A stretch of DNA of 64,000 nt from Acidimicrobiaceae bacterium (GTDB lineage: Bacteria > Actinomycetota > Acidimicrobiia > Acidimicrobiales > UBA8592), in the NCBI GenBank assembly GCA_024641655.1, contig JAHECR010000009.1, positions 1-64,000 on the forward strand, in the 5' to 3' direction. A model generated the notes under the pieces. The model saw only the letters and a program-made list of their open reading frames with translations. It ran no database searches and was not told the origin of the DNA. A program made the position numbers and the translations under genes. Below, piece by piece: positions 1 through 10,418 of this stretch (position 1 is its first letter; each line of letters opens with the position of its first letter).

Positions 1-153
1 AGTGAGCCACACCCGAACACTGCACGGGCGGGCAGCCGGTTAACGAGCGAACCATCCAGAACCCCGATCAGGAGCTTGGCCTTCACCCCCTCACACCACC
101 AATCATGACAAGAGGCCGGATGTGGGTCGCTACCGCGCTCGGCCGGCGAACGG

Positions 154-831
154 GTGATGGCTCACATCGAGGTAGACGCTGCGGTCCTGGCTGCCGACGC
201 ACACGGCAGGTGCGGCCTACTGGGAGGCGCCCCCCTCTCAGCGGAAACGGCTCGGCGCCTCACGTGCGACTGCACAGAGGTCGTCGAGCACACCGACGCC
301 GGCGACGCGTTGCACTCCTCCCAGGCGCGTCGCTCCATTCCTCGTTCCACCCGCCGGGCCCTCCTCCGGCGGGACCAAGGTCGGTGCCAGTTCCCAGGGT
401 GCGAGACGAAGAGATGGGTCGACGCGCACCACATCATCCACCGCGCGCAGGGCGGATCGAACGATCTCCGGAACCTGGTCACGTTATGTCGCCGGCACCA
501 CCACACGGTCCACGAAGGTGGCTTTCACTGCAGCCGCACCGCAACCGGGACGCTGGCATTCGCCCGCCCTGATGGCACTCCGCTCGAACCGGCTCCCGCT
601 CCCGCCGGAACGCCTCGGCGCCTCATCGTCGCAACCAGGCGACGCGGGCTCGCGATCGGTCCCGACACGGTCGCAGGTGGCATTGGGGAGTCGCTCGACC
701 TCGAGCTCACGATCTGGACCCTGGCAGCCAACCGCCACGTGCGTCGGTCCCGTTCAGACGCCCACGATGCTGCCTCCGCGGAAGCGCCGTCGCCGCGTCC
801 GCAATCCACTGCAGACGGGCCGCCGATCTGA
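154..831 (+). CDS. HNH endonuclease domain fragment of a DUF222/13E12-type protein
   Basis: The protein is about 225 residues long and carries a clear HNH nuclease core: CQFPGC, then DAHHI, a GG-x-N-L-x-N-L segment and LCRRHHHTVHEGGF. The short stretch before it (VDAAVL to RRSIPRSTRRALLRRD) resembles the linker that joins the N-terminal DUF222 region to the HNH domain in 13E12 repeat proteins. That N-terminal region, usually 200-300 residues, is absent: the frame is closed by a TGA at 106-108 and neither other frame continues it. The first usable starts are GTG 154 and ATG 157. The C-terminal tail is low-complexity. It is most likely a decayed remnant of an actinobacterial multicopy family, although a short functional nuclease cannot be excluded. 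Confidence 0.6.
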   Translation: MMAHIEVDAAVLAADAHGRCGLLGGAPLSAETARRLTCDCTEVVEHTDAGDALHSSQARRSIPRSTRRALLRRDQGRCQFPGCETKRWVDAHHIIHRAQGGSNDLRNLVTLCRRHHHTVHEGGFHCSRTATGTLAFARPDGTPLEPAPAPAGTPRRLIVATRRRGLAIGPDTVAGGIGESLDLELTIWTLAANRHVRRSRSDAHDAASAEAPSPRPQSTADGPPI

Positions 832-843
832 GATTCTGGCGGG

Positions 844-2211
844 ATGCCTACCCCGCCGAGCATCCCCGACGACGCCGAAGCAGACCGGGCCGCTCTTCAG
901 CGACGAACCGTAGGAGTCCTGTTCCGGGCTGTGGTGCCGGCGGGCGCCGCAACGACAGCAGCGTTCTCCTCTGCGACTCTGCTCGGTAAGGACATCACCG
1001 ACAGCGGCTTTCTCGGGACGCTCGCGGCGGCGTGCGTGACAATCGGCGGCGCCGTAGCCACGGTGCCGATCGCCAACCACATGTCCCACCACGGTCGGCG
1101 CGCCGGCCTTCGACTCGGCTGGCTCATCGCGGTGGGCGGCGCCGCCCTGGCACTCGGGGCCGCAATCTTGGACTTCTACCCGCTCCTGCTCGTCGGCGGC
1201 GTTCTCCTCGGCTGCGGGAGCTCGACGAACCTCTCGGCCCGCTACGCCGCGGCAGATCTCGCCCCAGAGTCAGGACGGGCGAAAGCCATCGGCTTGCTCG
1301 TCTGGGCAGGCAGCTTCGGTTCGGTGCTGGGCCCCACCCTCGGCCTCGGCTGGGCGGGCACCGCCGCCGAATGGGTCGGGCTCCCGGAGCTCGCCGGCCC
1401 CTATCTGATGGCCATCGCGTTGTTCGCCATGGCCTCCGTGTGGATCGACCGACGGCTGCGGCCCGATCCACTGGAAGCCGCCGGCGGCATCGTCGATGCC
1501 GGGAGCGCACCCCACACCTCGTTCCTGAGCGTGCTGCGAGCCGCCCGGCAGCCCCTTGGCGCCATCACCCGTGATCCCTCAGCCCGCCTGGCGGCGACGG
1601 CGATGCTGGTCGGGCACGCAGTGATGGTCGGCATCATGACCGCCACACCCCTCCACATGGACGACGGCAACCACGAGTTGCAGATCGTCGGCTTCGTCGT
1701 CTCCCTGCACATCGTCGGCATGTACTTCTTCGCCCCCGCGGTCGGCTGGGTCGTCGACCGTTTCAGCGCCCGTCCCGTGATTGCGCTGGGAGGCGTCACC
1801 CTGTTCATCGGCGCGGAGCTCGCCGCGCACACCGCAGCCGAAGACCGCCTCGGCGTGTTCGTCGGCCTGTTCCTGATCGGGCTCGGCTGGAGCTTCGGTC
1901 TGATTGCCGGGAGCACGCTGCTGACTTCGTCGTTCGCGGCGAGCGACCGGGTGCCGGTGCAAGGAGCGGCCGATCTCCTGATGAGTGGATCAGGCGCCGC
2001 GGCCGCACTGACCGGCGGGGTGCTCTACGAGATCGCCAGCTATCACGACCTCAGCCACTATGCCGGACTTGCCGCCGTTGGCCTCGCGGTGGCGGCGCTG
2101 TGGTCAATGCTCGGGCGCGGCGGGGTTCAGCGGCGAACGAGACCAGCCACGTCGAAGGTGCCATCGGGTCGCAAGCTGACTCCGTTGAGCCCCTCCGAAA
2201 CCACCAACTGA
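844..2211 (+). CDS. MFS transporter
   Basis: This is an integral membrane protein of 455 residues with about twelve hydrophobic segments. The loop after the second helix reads NHMSHHGRRAGLRLGW, a variant of the major facilitator motif GxxxDRxGRR, and it recurs near residue 300 as GWVVDRFSARPVI. This symmetry supports two six-helix bundles. The substrate cannot be read from the sequence; drug or metabolite efflux is the usual role of such proteins. It starts 12 bases after the HNH remnant. Its 3' end overlaps the convergent binding-protein gene by 85 bases, so the last 28 residues are encoded opposite that gene's C-terminus. Confidence 0.85.
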   Translation: MPTPPSIPDDAEADRAALQRRTVGVLFRAVVPAGAATTAAFSSATLLGKDITDSGFLGTLAAACVTIGGAVATVPIANHMSHHGRRAGLRLGWLIAVGGAALALGAAILDFYPLLLVGGVLLGCGSSTNLSARYAAADLAPESGRAKAIGLLVWAGSFGSVLGPTLGLGWAGTAAEWVGLPELAGPYLMAIALFAMASVWIDRRLRPDPLEAAGGIVDAGSAPHTSFLSVLRAARQPLGAITRDPSARLAATAMLVGHAVMVGIMTATPLHMDDGNHELQIVGFVVSLHIVGMYFFAPAVGWVVDRFSARPVIALGGVTLFIGAELAAHTAAEDRLGVFVGLFLIGLGWSFGLIAGSTLLTSSFAASDRVPVQGAADLLMSGSGAAAALTGGVLYEIASYHDLSHYAGLAAVGLAVAALWSMLGRGGVQRRTRPATSKVPSGRKLTPLSPSETTN

Positions 2212-3572
2212 CGGGTAAGCCTCACGAGCGGAATGACGACCGCGTCCGCTTCGAGCACCTCGGTAGCTGACCGGTAGTCAGCGGCCCGCCCCGAGGCACG
2301 CGCCGTCCGCACCAGTTCATCGAAGGCATCGTCGGAGTAACCCGAGACGTTGTCGGCGCTCCCGCTGAGGTACGGCTCGAGCATCCCGTCGGCTTCGGCC
2401 GCAAGCCCGACCCAGCCGGTGCGATACACCTCGTGGCCCCCAGCAGAGACCAGGTCGACAAACTCCTCGAGCGTGTGCGGTCGAGCGCTCGCAGTGATAC
2501 CGGCGAAACGGAGCTGCTGGGCAACGAGCGCGGCCAGCTCCGCCTCGCGCCCGGTGTCGTCAATGACATAGTCGACGAACAGCTCCGGCAGCTCTGCGGT
2601 CGTCGCCTGCACCTCACCGCTGCAGCTGGGTGCGCAGGTGACTCCTGCCGGATCGAGCGTGTCGATGGGAACTGCAGCACCGCCGAAAACCTCGATGAAC
2701 GCGTCCTGCCTGATCGCCCGCTGGACGAGTCCACGGACGGAGCGGTCGCTCAACTTCGGCGAGCGGGTGTTCAGGGCGAAATGAACCTCGACGAGCACCG
2801 AGCTGGAGCGGTCGCCCGTCGAATCCGGTGCAGCGAAGGCCACATCAGCGTCGAGTGCGGCGAGCACGATCTCGGGGAGGGTCTGGTCGGTGATCGGTTC
2901 CAGGTGCGAGGCGTCGCGGAACACGTAGGGCCCGCTCCCGACGCGGCCGTCGAGGTCGCCCGCCGGTGTCACACCGAACAACGGACTGCTCAGCACGACG
3001 GGCAGATTCTGATCGGGATGTTCGAGCACGATCGCGACATGTTGACCATCGACGACGACGATTTCGTCGACCAGGTCGAGGCGGAGAGCGGGCAGCCCGG
3101 CACGGTCAGCCGTGGCCGCCTCCAACGAGCGCTTGACATCGACAGCGGTGAGCGGCGTGCCGTCGGAGAATGCGGCGTCGTCGGCAAGCGTGAAGGTCCA
3201 GGTTGTGCCATCAGGACTCTCCGTGACCTCCGTCGCAAGAGCCTGCCTCCAGGTCGCAGCCTCAGCGTCCCATGTCGTCAGACCGTCATAGAGCAGATCG
3301 AGAATCTGTAGCTGGGCCGGCATCATCGGTGCCACCAGGGTCGGGTCAAAGACCGGCTCGCCGGCCAGATCGACCACGAGTGCCGGGATTGACGCGTCCT
3401 CGGGCGCGCGAGCAGCCAGATCGTCGGGAACGACCGATGGTTCGTCGAGCGGCGTGTCAGCGTCGACGCTCGGTCCGCTGCACGAGGCCACGACGGAGGC
3501 CGACCCGAACACGACGAGACCGAGCAGAACGAACGCAACACGGCGCGGCCATGGGAGCGAGGAGCGATGCAT
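2127..3572 (-). CDS. ABC transporter substrate-binding lipoprotein (oligopeptide/nickel type, SBP_bac_5)
   Basis: This is a 481-residue exported protein. A basic N-terminus and hydrophobic stretch lead to a lipobox, VVASC, with Cys31 as the probable lipidated residue. The mature part has hallmarks of family 5 solute-binding proteins: LYDGLTTWDAEAATW, WTFTLADDAAFSDGTPLTAVDVKRSLE, and a late segment placing the ligand-binding lobe. Such proteins capture peptides, nickel or other small ligands outside the membrane for an ABC importer. No permease or ATPase gene is present in this window, so it is an orphan here. It lies 38 bases downstream of secG on the same strand and may be co-transcribed with it. 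Confidence 0.82.
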   Translation of the reverse strand: MHRSSLPWPRRVAFVLLGLVVFGSASVVASCSGPSVDADTPLDEPSVVPDDLAARAPEDASIPALVVDLAGEPVFDPTLVAPMMPAQLQILDLLYDGLTTWDAEAATWRQALATEVTESPDGTTWTFTLADDAAFSDGTPLTAVDVKRSLEAATADRAGLPALRLDLVDEIVVVDGQHVAIVLEHPDQNLPVVLSSPLFGVTPAGDLDGRVGSGPYVFRDASHLEPITDQTLPEIVLAALDADVAFAAPDSTGDRSSSVLVEVHFALNTRSPKLSDRSVRGLVQRAIRQDAFIEVFGGAAVPIDTLDPAGVTCAPSCSGEVQATTAELPELFVDYVIDDTGREAELAALVAQQLRFAGITASARPHTLEEFVDLVSAGGHEVYRTGWVGLAAEADGMLEPYLSGSADNVSGYSDDAFDELVRTARASGRAADYRSATEVLEADAVVIPLVRLTRQLVVSEGLNGVSLRPDGTFDVAGLVRR

Positions 3573-3610
3573 CCCCGCCCCATCGGCAGGCCATCGCCAC
3601 CTTCAAGGAT

Positions 3611-3841
3611 CTACTCGTCCATCAAGAGGGCGAGCGCAAGGGTGACGAACGTGAACACCAACGCAACGACCACGGTGATGCGATCGAGGTTCTTCTCGAT
3701 CACGGTGGAGCCGGCGGCCTGGGCACCGAGCCCGCCACCGAACATGTCCGACAGGCCACCGCCACGACCGCTGTGCAGGAGCACGAGGCCGATCAACGTG
3801 AGCGCAGAGAGGACATCGATGATCACGAGCAGCGGTGTCAT
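3611..3841 (-). CDS. secG: preprotein translocase subunit SecG
   Basis: The 76-residue protein has two hydrophobic segments, about residues 4-22 and 54-72. They are joined by a glycine-rich loop (HSGRGGGLSDMFGGG) typical of SecG, the small accessory subunit of the SecYEG translocon. Its place directly after tpiA (63-base gap) matches the usual gap-pgk-tpi-secG order in many Gram-positive bacteria, which strengthens the assignment. Confidence 0.93.
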   Translation of the reverse strand: MTPLLVIIDVLSALTLIGLVLLHSGRGGGLSDMFGGGLGAQAAGSTVIEKNLDRITVVVALVFTFVTLALALLMDE

Positions 3842-3904
3842 GGCGGTGCATGCTAGCGGCTCGGTGCCGTGATGGGTCGGTGCAGACGCTTCAATGCAGG
3901 CGAC

Positions 3905-4685
3905 TCAGTGCAGGCGATACTGCGCGATACGAGCGAAGTTCTCGGCTTCGAGCGACGCGCCTCCAACCAGGGCACCGTCGATGTCGGGCTGGGTGAGCAG
4001 CTCGGCGGCGTTCGCGGCCTTCACCGAGCCGCCGTACTGGATCCGGACCGACGCTGCGGCGTCCGGACCCGAGACCTCGCGCACCGCAGCCCGGACATGG
4101 GCACACATTGCTTGAGCATCCTCGGGAGTCGCCGTCTTCCCGGTACCGATGGCCCAGATCGGCTCGTAGGCGATCACCATCGCGCCGACGGCGGCCTTCG
4201 TGACGCCGGCCAGCCCGGCACGTACCTGCCCGGTGACCTTGGTCTCGGCCTGACCGGCTTCGCGCTCGGTGAGCGTCTCCCCCACACACAGAATGGGGGT
4301 CATGCTGTTCCTGATGATGGCCTTCACCTTGGCATTGACCATCTCGTCGGTCTCGCCGAAGAGCTCACGGCGCTCGGAGTGACCGGCAATCACGAGCTTG
4401 ACGTTGAGCTTCGCCAACATGGCCGGGGCGACCTCTCCGGTGAACGCGCCCTTCTCCTCGAAATGGCAGTGCTGCGCGCCGAGCAGCATCGGGATCCGAT
4501 CGGCATCGAGCACCGTCTGTACCGACCGGATGTCGGTGAACGGTGGGTGCACCGAGACATCGACTACGGCGTAGTCGTCGTCGCTCAGGGCGTACGACAA
4601 CGTCTGCACGAGCTGAATCGCCTCGAAGTGGTTGTTGTGCATCTTCCAGTTGCCGCTGATCAGCGGCTTGCGGCCCGTTGCACCC

Positions 4686-4693
<8 letters not shown>
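3905..4693 (-). CDS. tpiA: triosephosphate isomerase
   Basis: This enzyme interconverts dihydroxyacetone phosphate and glyceraldehyde 3-phosphate in glycolysis and gluconeogenesis. Catalytic residues are visible: Lys17 in GNWKMH, His105 in AGHSERR, and Glu177 in AYEPIWAIGTG, followed by the phosphate-binding QYGGSV. The length, 262 residues, is slightly above the usual 250 because of a short N-terminal extension. The start codon overlaps the end of pgk by 8 bases, showing translational coupling in the gap-pgk-tpiA operon. Confidence 0.97.
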
Positions 4694-6895
<2,202 letters not shown>

Positions 6896-6934
6896 TCAGC
6901 GGCAGCCTCGTTGCTGCCACGGGCGAGCCTACCG

Positions 6935-7798
6935 TCAGTTGGCTGGAGGGGCCGAGATGTCGCGGTGGGCCAACGTGAGCTCGAACCCGAGGGCCTCCAG
7001 CATCCGCCGTGCCTCCTCGGCGATGGCCACCGATCGATGGCGTCCACCGGTGCAGCCGAACGCGATGGTGAGGTACGTCTTGCCCTCGGCGGCATAGCCC
7101 GGCATGACCACAGCGAACAGCTCGGCCAGCGACCGAAGAAAGGCCTGCGCCTCCGGCGAGCCCAACACATAGTCCTTGACGGCCTGATCCCGCCCCGTCA
7201 ATGGACGCAACTCCTCGACCCAGTGCGGGTTCGGGAGAAACCGACAGTCGAGCACCACGTCGACATCGAGCGGGAGCCCGTTCTTGTAGCCGAACGACAC
7301 GATGCGGGTCTGCAGGCGCCGGCCGCCCTTTCCGACCTCGAACATCTCCAGCACCCGGTCGCGGAGTTGATGGACGTTCAGCTCGCTCGTGTCGATGATG
7401 ACGTCGGCGTCGGCGCGCAGCGGCTCGAGCGCGGTCGACTCGGCGGCGATGGCTTCGGCGAGGCTGCCGGCCGCCTTGAAGGGATGGCGGCGACGGGTCG
7501 CCTCGTACCGGCGTACGAGCACGGGAACACGCGCCTGCAGGAACAAGGTCCGCACGGACACGTCGGGTTCCCGGCGCAGCTCCCGCAAGATGTCGGCAAC
7601 ACCGGCATGATGTTCGCCACCCACGACGAGGGCCACGTGATCGATCGTCGAGCCTGGCGCGGTGGCGAGCTCTGCGACCTTGGGGATGAGCTCCGCTGGC
7701 AGGTTGTCGATGACGAACCATCCCATGTCCTCGAGATGCTTCGCCGCCTCCGAACGACCCGCGCCCGAAAGCCCACAGATCACGACGAAGTCGGCCAT
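6935..7798 (-). CDS. rapZ: RNase adapter/nucleotide-binding protein RapZ
   Basis: The 287-residue P-loop protein has the RapZ/YvcJ layout. It starts with a Walker A-like loop near residue 8 (GLSGAGRSEA, with Arg in place of the usual Lys), continues with FLQARVPVLVRRYEATRRRHPF, and ends in the C-terminal domain with FGCTGGRHRS. In Escherichia coli RapZ presents the small RNA GlmZ to RNase E; in Gram-positives the role is less clear. In many actinobacteria rapZ is followed by yvcK and whiA before gap, but here gap follows directly, so both usual partners are missing from this position. Confidence 0.93.
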   Translation of the reverse strand: MADFVVICGLSGAGRSEAAKHLEDMGWFVIDNLPAELIPKVAELATAPGSTIDHVALVVGGEHHAGVADILRELRREPDVSVRTLFLQARVPVLVRRYEATRRRHPFKAAGSLAEAIAAESTALEPLRADADVIIDTSELNVHQLRDRVLEMFEVGKGGRRLQTRIVSFGYKNGLPLDVDVVLDCRFLPNPHWVEELRPLTGRDQAVKDYVLGSPEAQAFLRSLAELFAVVMPGYAAEGKTYLTIAFGCTGGRHRSVAIAEEARRMLEALGFELTLAHRDISAPPAN

Positions 7799-7807
7799 GG
7801 CGCGATC

Positions 7808-8548
7808 TTACGCCTCGGCAACGAGGACCAGCAGCCGCGGGATCGTTGCGGCCTCGAGGTATTCGTGCGCCTTCGCGACGAAACCTGGTGGCGGGGCCGG
7901 CTCGAGCATGCGCACCAGCGACAGCCCGGCATCGAGGAGCGCGTTGACATAGCGACCGAGTGGGCGATGAATGAACGGGATGAACACGTCCTTTTGTACC
8001 TCCTCGATCTCGTTGGACTCGGTGAGGTACGGCCCGATGCGCCAGTACTGCTCGGGAGGATCGATCATGTGGTCGTCGATCCACCCGCTCCCCGGAGTCT
8101 GGAGCAGGGGATGGTTGAGCATGAACACGAATCGGCCACCGGGGGCCAACACCCGGGCGACCTCGTCGATGGCGGCGTCCACCGCGTCGATGTGCTCGAA
8201 GACGAGGCAGGCGATCGCGCCGTCGAAGGAGTCGTCGGGGAACGGCAACGCTGCGGCCGCACCCCGCAGATACAGCGGCCCGCCCCCGCGGGCGACCGCT
8301 TCGCGTACCTGGTTCATGGTCGGATCGAGGCCGACGACGAGGTCGGCACCCTCGGCCACGAGGAGCCGGGCAATCTGCCCCTCGCCGGTTCCGACGTCGA
8401 GGATCTGACGGCGACCGGCGAGCAGGTCGCGGGCCAGCGGCAGGATCTGCTCCTCGTACTCCGGGTCGGCGCCGTCGGTGAAACCGTGTTGCCACCAACC
8501 GCTGTGCGACTCCCAGAGGTCTTCTTCAGGGGGGGTCTCGTCGGTCAT
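7808..8548 (-). CDS. class I SAM-dependent methyltransferase
   Basis: The protein is about 246 residues with the SAM-binding motif ILDVGTGEGQIARLL, an acidic strand end (VVGLDPT), and the post-motif FPDDSFDGAIACLVFEHI with VLAPGGRFVFMLNHP. The substrate is unknown. I chose the ATG at 8548 because it overlaps the uvrC stop as ATGA; an upstream ATG at 8569 would extend the protein by seven residues into uvrC. It sits between uvrC and rapZ, 9 bases from the latter, so it is part of the same transcript. Confidence 0.85.
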   Translation of the reverse strand: MTDETPPEEDLWESHSGWWQHGFTDGADPEYEEQILPLARDLLAGRRQILDVGTGEGQIARLLVAEGADLVVGLDPTMNQVREAVARGGGPLYLRGAAAALPFPDDSFDGAIACLVFEHIDAVDAAIDEVARVLAPGGRFVFMLNHPLLQTPGSGWIDDHMIDPPEQYWRIGPYLTESNEIEEVQKDVFIPFIHRPLGRYVNALLDAGLSLVRMLEPAPPPGFVAKAHEYLEAATIPRLLVLVAEA

Positions 8549-10407
8549 GGTGATCGTTGTCCCGTGCATTTCTCGTAGACGGCGACGGCGACGGCGTCGG
8601 GCAACCAGGACAGCGCTCGGAGCTGCTCAAGCGACGCCTGCTGCACGCGTCGCACCCCGCCGAGCTCCTTGATCAGGCGTTTCTTGCGCGTCGGGCCCAG
8701 ACCGGCGATGTCGTCGAGCACCGAGATGGTCATGCGCTTGTCGCGTAGCTCCCGATGGAAGGTGATCGCGAACCGGTGGCTCTCGTCGCGGATCCGCTGG
8801 AGGAGATAGAGCGCCTCGGACTGACGCGGGAGGCGAACCGGGTCGGTTCGGCCCGGGAGGAACACCTCCTCGAACTGTTTCGCAAGCGAGGCAACGGGGA
8901 TCTCGCCGCGGAGCCCGAGCGCGTCGAGGACTCGCATGGCGCTTGTCAGCTGGCCCTTTCCGCCATCGACGAGAAGGAGCTGCGGCGGGTAGGCGAACCT
9001 GCCGCGCTCCTCGACGGGCTTGTCGCGGTCGGCGAGGTAACCCGTGAGCCGGCGCTCGAGCACCTCCTCCATCGCCGCAAAGTCGTCGTTCCCGTCGACC
9101 GTGCGGATCTTGAAGCGGCGGTAGTCGGCCTTCTTCGGCAGGGCGTCCTCCATCACGACCATGGAGCCGACGTAGTCGCTGCCTTGGATGTGGCTCATGT
9201 CGTAGCACTCGATGCGCAGCGGGGCCTCCGGCAGACCGAGGTACTGCTGGAGCTCGTTGAGCGCGCGCGCCCGGCTGTTGTGATCGCTCATGCGCTTGAG
9301 CCGATGACGCGTGAACGCCTCCTTCGCGTTCTGTGTGACGGTGTCGTGCAGGGCCCGCTTGTCGCCGCGCTGGGGAATGCTGAGCTCGACCCGGGAGCCC
9401 CGCAGCTCCTCGAGCCACTCCTCGTAGAGGTCCCGATCGCTCGGCAGCGCCGGGACGAAGACTCGCTTGGGGTGACCGAGCGGGTTGTCCTGGAAGTAGA
9501 TGCGTTCGAGAACCCGGGCGACGAGCTCGTCGGCAGCGAGGTCCTCCGCCTTGTCGACGATGAACCCTCGCCGCCCCATGACGCGTCCTTTGCGGACGAA
9601 GAACACCTGGACGGCGGCCTCGAGCTCGTCGTCGACGAGACCGATGACGTCGAAGTCCTCGCTCCTGGCGCCGACCATCTGCTGCTTCTCGACGGCCTTG
9701 CGCACCGACAGCAAACGATCGCGGTGACGCGCAGCGAGCTCGAACTCCTGCTGCTCGGCCGCCTCGAGCATCTGACGCTCGAGGCGGGCCACGACCTCGT
9801 CGGTGTCGCCTTCGAGGAACCCGATCAGGTCCGCGACGAGCGCGTCGTAGGCCGGATGATCGATGGCGCCGACGCAGGGCCCGGCGCACTTCTCTATGTG
9901 GAACTCGAGGCAGGGCTTCCCCAGACGTTCGTGACTGGCGAACTTGTTGTCCGAACAGGTACGGATGGGGAACGTCCGTTGCAGGAGGTCCAGCGTCTCG
10001 CGGATCGCGTACGCGTGGCCGAAGGGACCGAAGTACCGGTTGCCCTTCTTGTGCTTCCCCCTGATCACCATCGCCCGCGGCCAGGCATCGACGAGGGTCA
10101 CCGACAGGAACGGGTAGCTCTTGTCGTCTCGGTAGCGGACGTTGAAACGCGGCTGGTGGCGCTGGATGAGGCTGTACTCCAGCATGAGCGCCTCGACCTC
10201 GTTGGCGACCTGGATCCACTCCACGGTCTCGGCCGTCTCGACCATCTGGCGGGTACGCGCCGGGAGGTTCCGCGGATTCTGGAAGTAGTTGCTCAGCCGA
10301 CTGCGGAGCGACTTCGCCTTGCCGACGTAGATGACGCGACCATCGCGATCCTTGAACTGGTACGAACCGGGCGTGTCGGGGATGGTCCCTGCGGCTGGTC
10401 GCTGCAT
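8545..10407 (-). CDS. uvrC: excinuclease ABC subunit C
   Basis: UvrC makes the dual incisions in nucleotide excision repair. The 620-residue protein begins with a GIY-YIG nuclease domain (PGSYQFKDRDGRVIYVGKAK). It has the Cys cluster around KPCLEFHIEKCAGPC, a UVR segment near residues 200-240, and the C-terminal RNase H-like and helix-hairpin-helix regions (DDIAGLGPTRKKRLIKELGG). The start is the ATG at 10407, seven bases after a perfect AGGAGG on the minus strand; the frame stays open upstream into uvrA but that part is not protein-like. It lies 11 bases below uvrA. Confidence 0.96.
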   Translation of the reverse strand: MQRPAAGTIPDTPGSYQFKDRDGRVIYVGKAKSLRSRLSNYFQNPRNLPARTRQMVETAETVEWIQVANEVEALMLEYSLIQRHQPRFNVRYRDDKSYPFLSVTLVDAWPRAMVIRGKHKKGNRYFGPFGHAYAIRETLDLLQRTFPIRTCSDNKFASHERLGKPCLEFHIEKCAGPCVGAIDHPAYDALVADLIGFLEGDTDEVVARLERQMLEAAEQQEFELAARHRDRLLSVRKAVEKQQMVGARSEDFDVIGLVDDELEAAVQVFFVRKGRVMGRRGFIVDKAEDLAADELVARVLERIYFQDNPLGHPKRVFVPALPSDRDLYEEWLEELRGSRVELSIPQRGDKRALHDTVTQNAKEAFTRHRLKRMSDHNSRARALNELQQYLGLPEAPLRIECYDMSHIQGSDYVGSMVVMEDALPKKADYRRFKIRTVDGNDDFAAMEEVLERRLTGYLADRDKPVEERGRFAYPPQLLLVDGGKGQLTSAMRVLDALGLRGEIPVASLAKQFEEVFLPGRTDPVRLPRQSEALYLLQRIRDESHRFAITFHRELRDKRMTISVLDDIAGLGPTRKKRLIKELGGVRRVQQASLEQLRALSWLPDAVAVAVYEKCTGQRSP

Positions 10408-10418
10408 CACCCCGCCTC

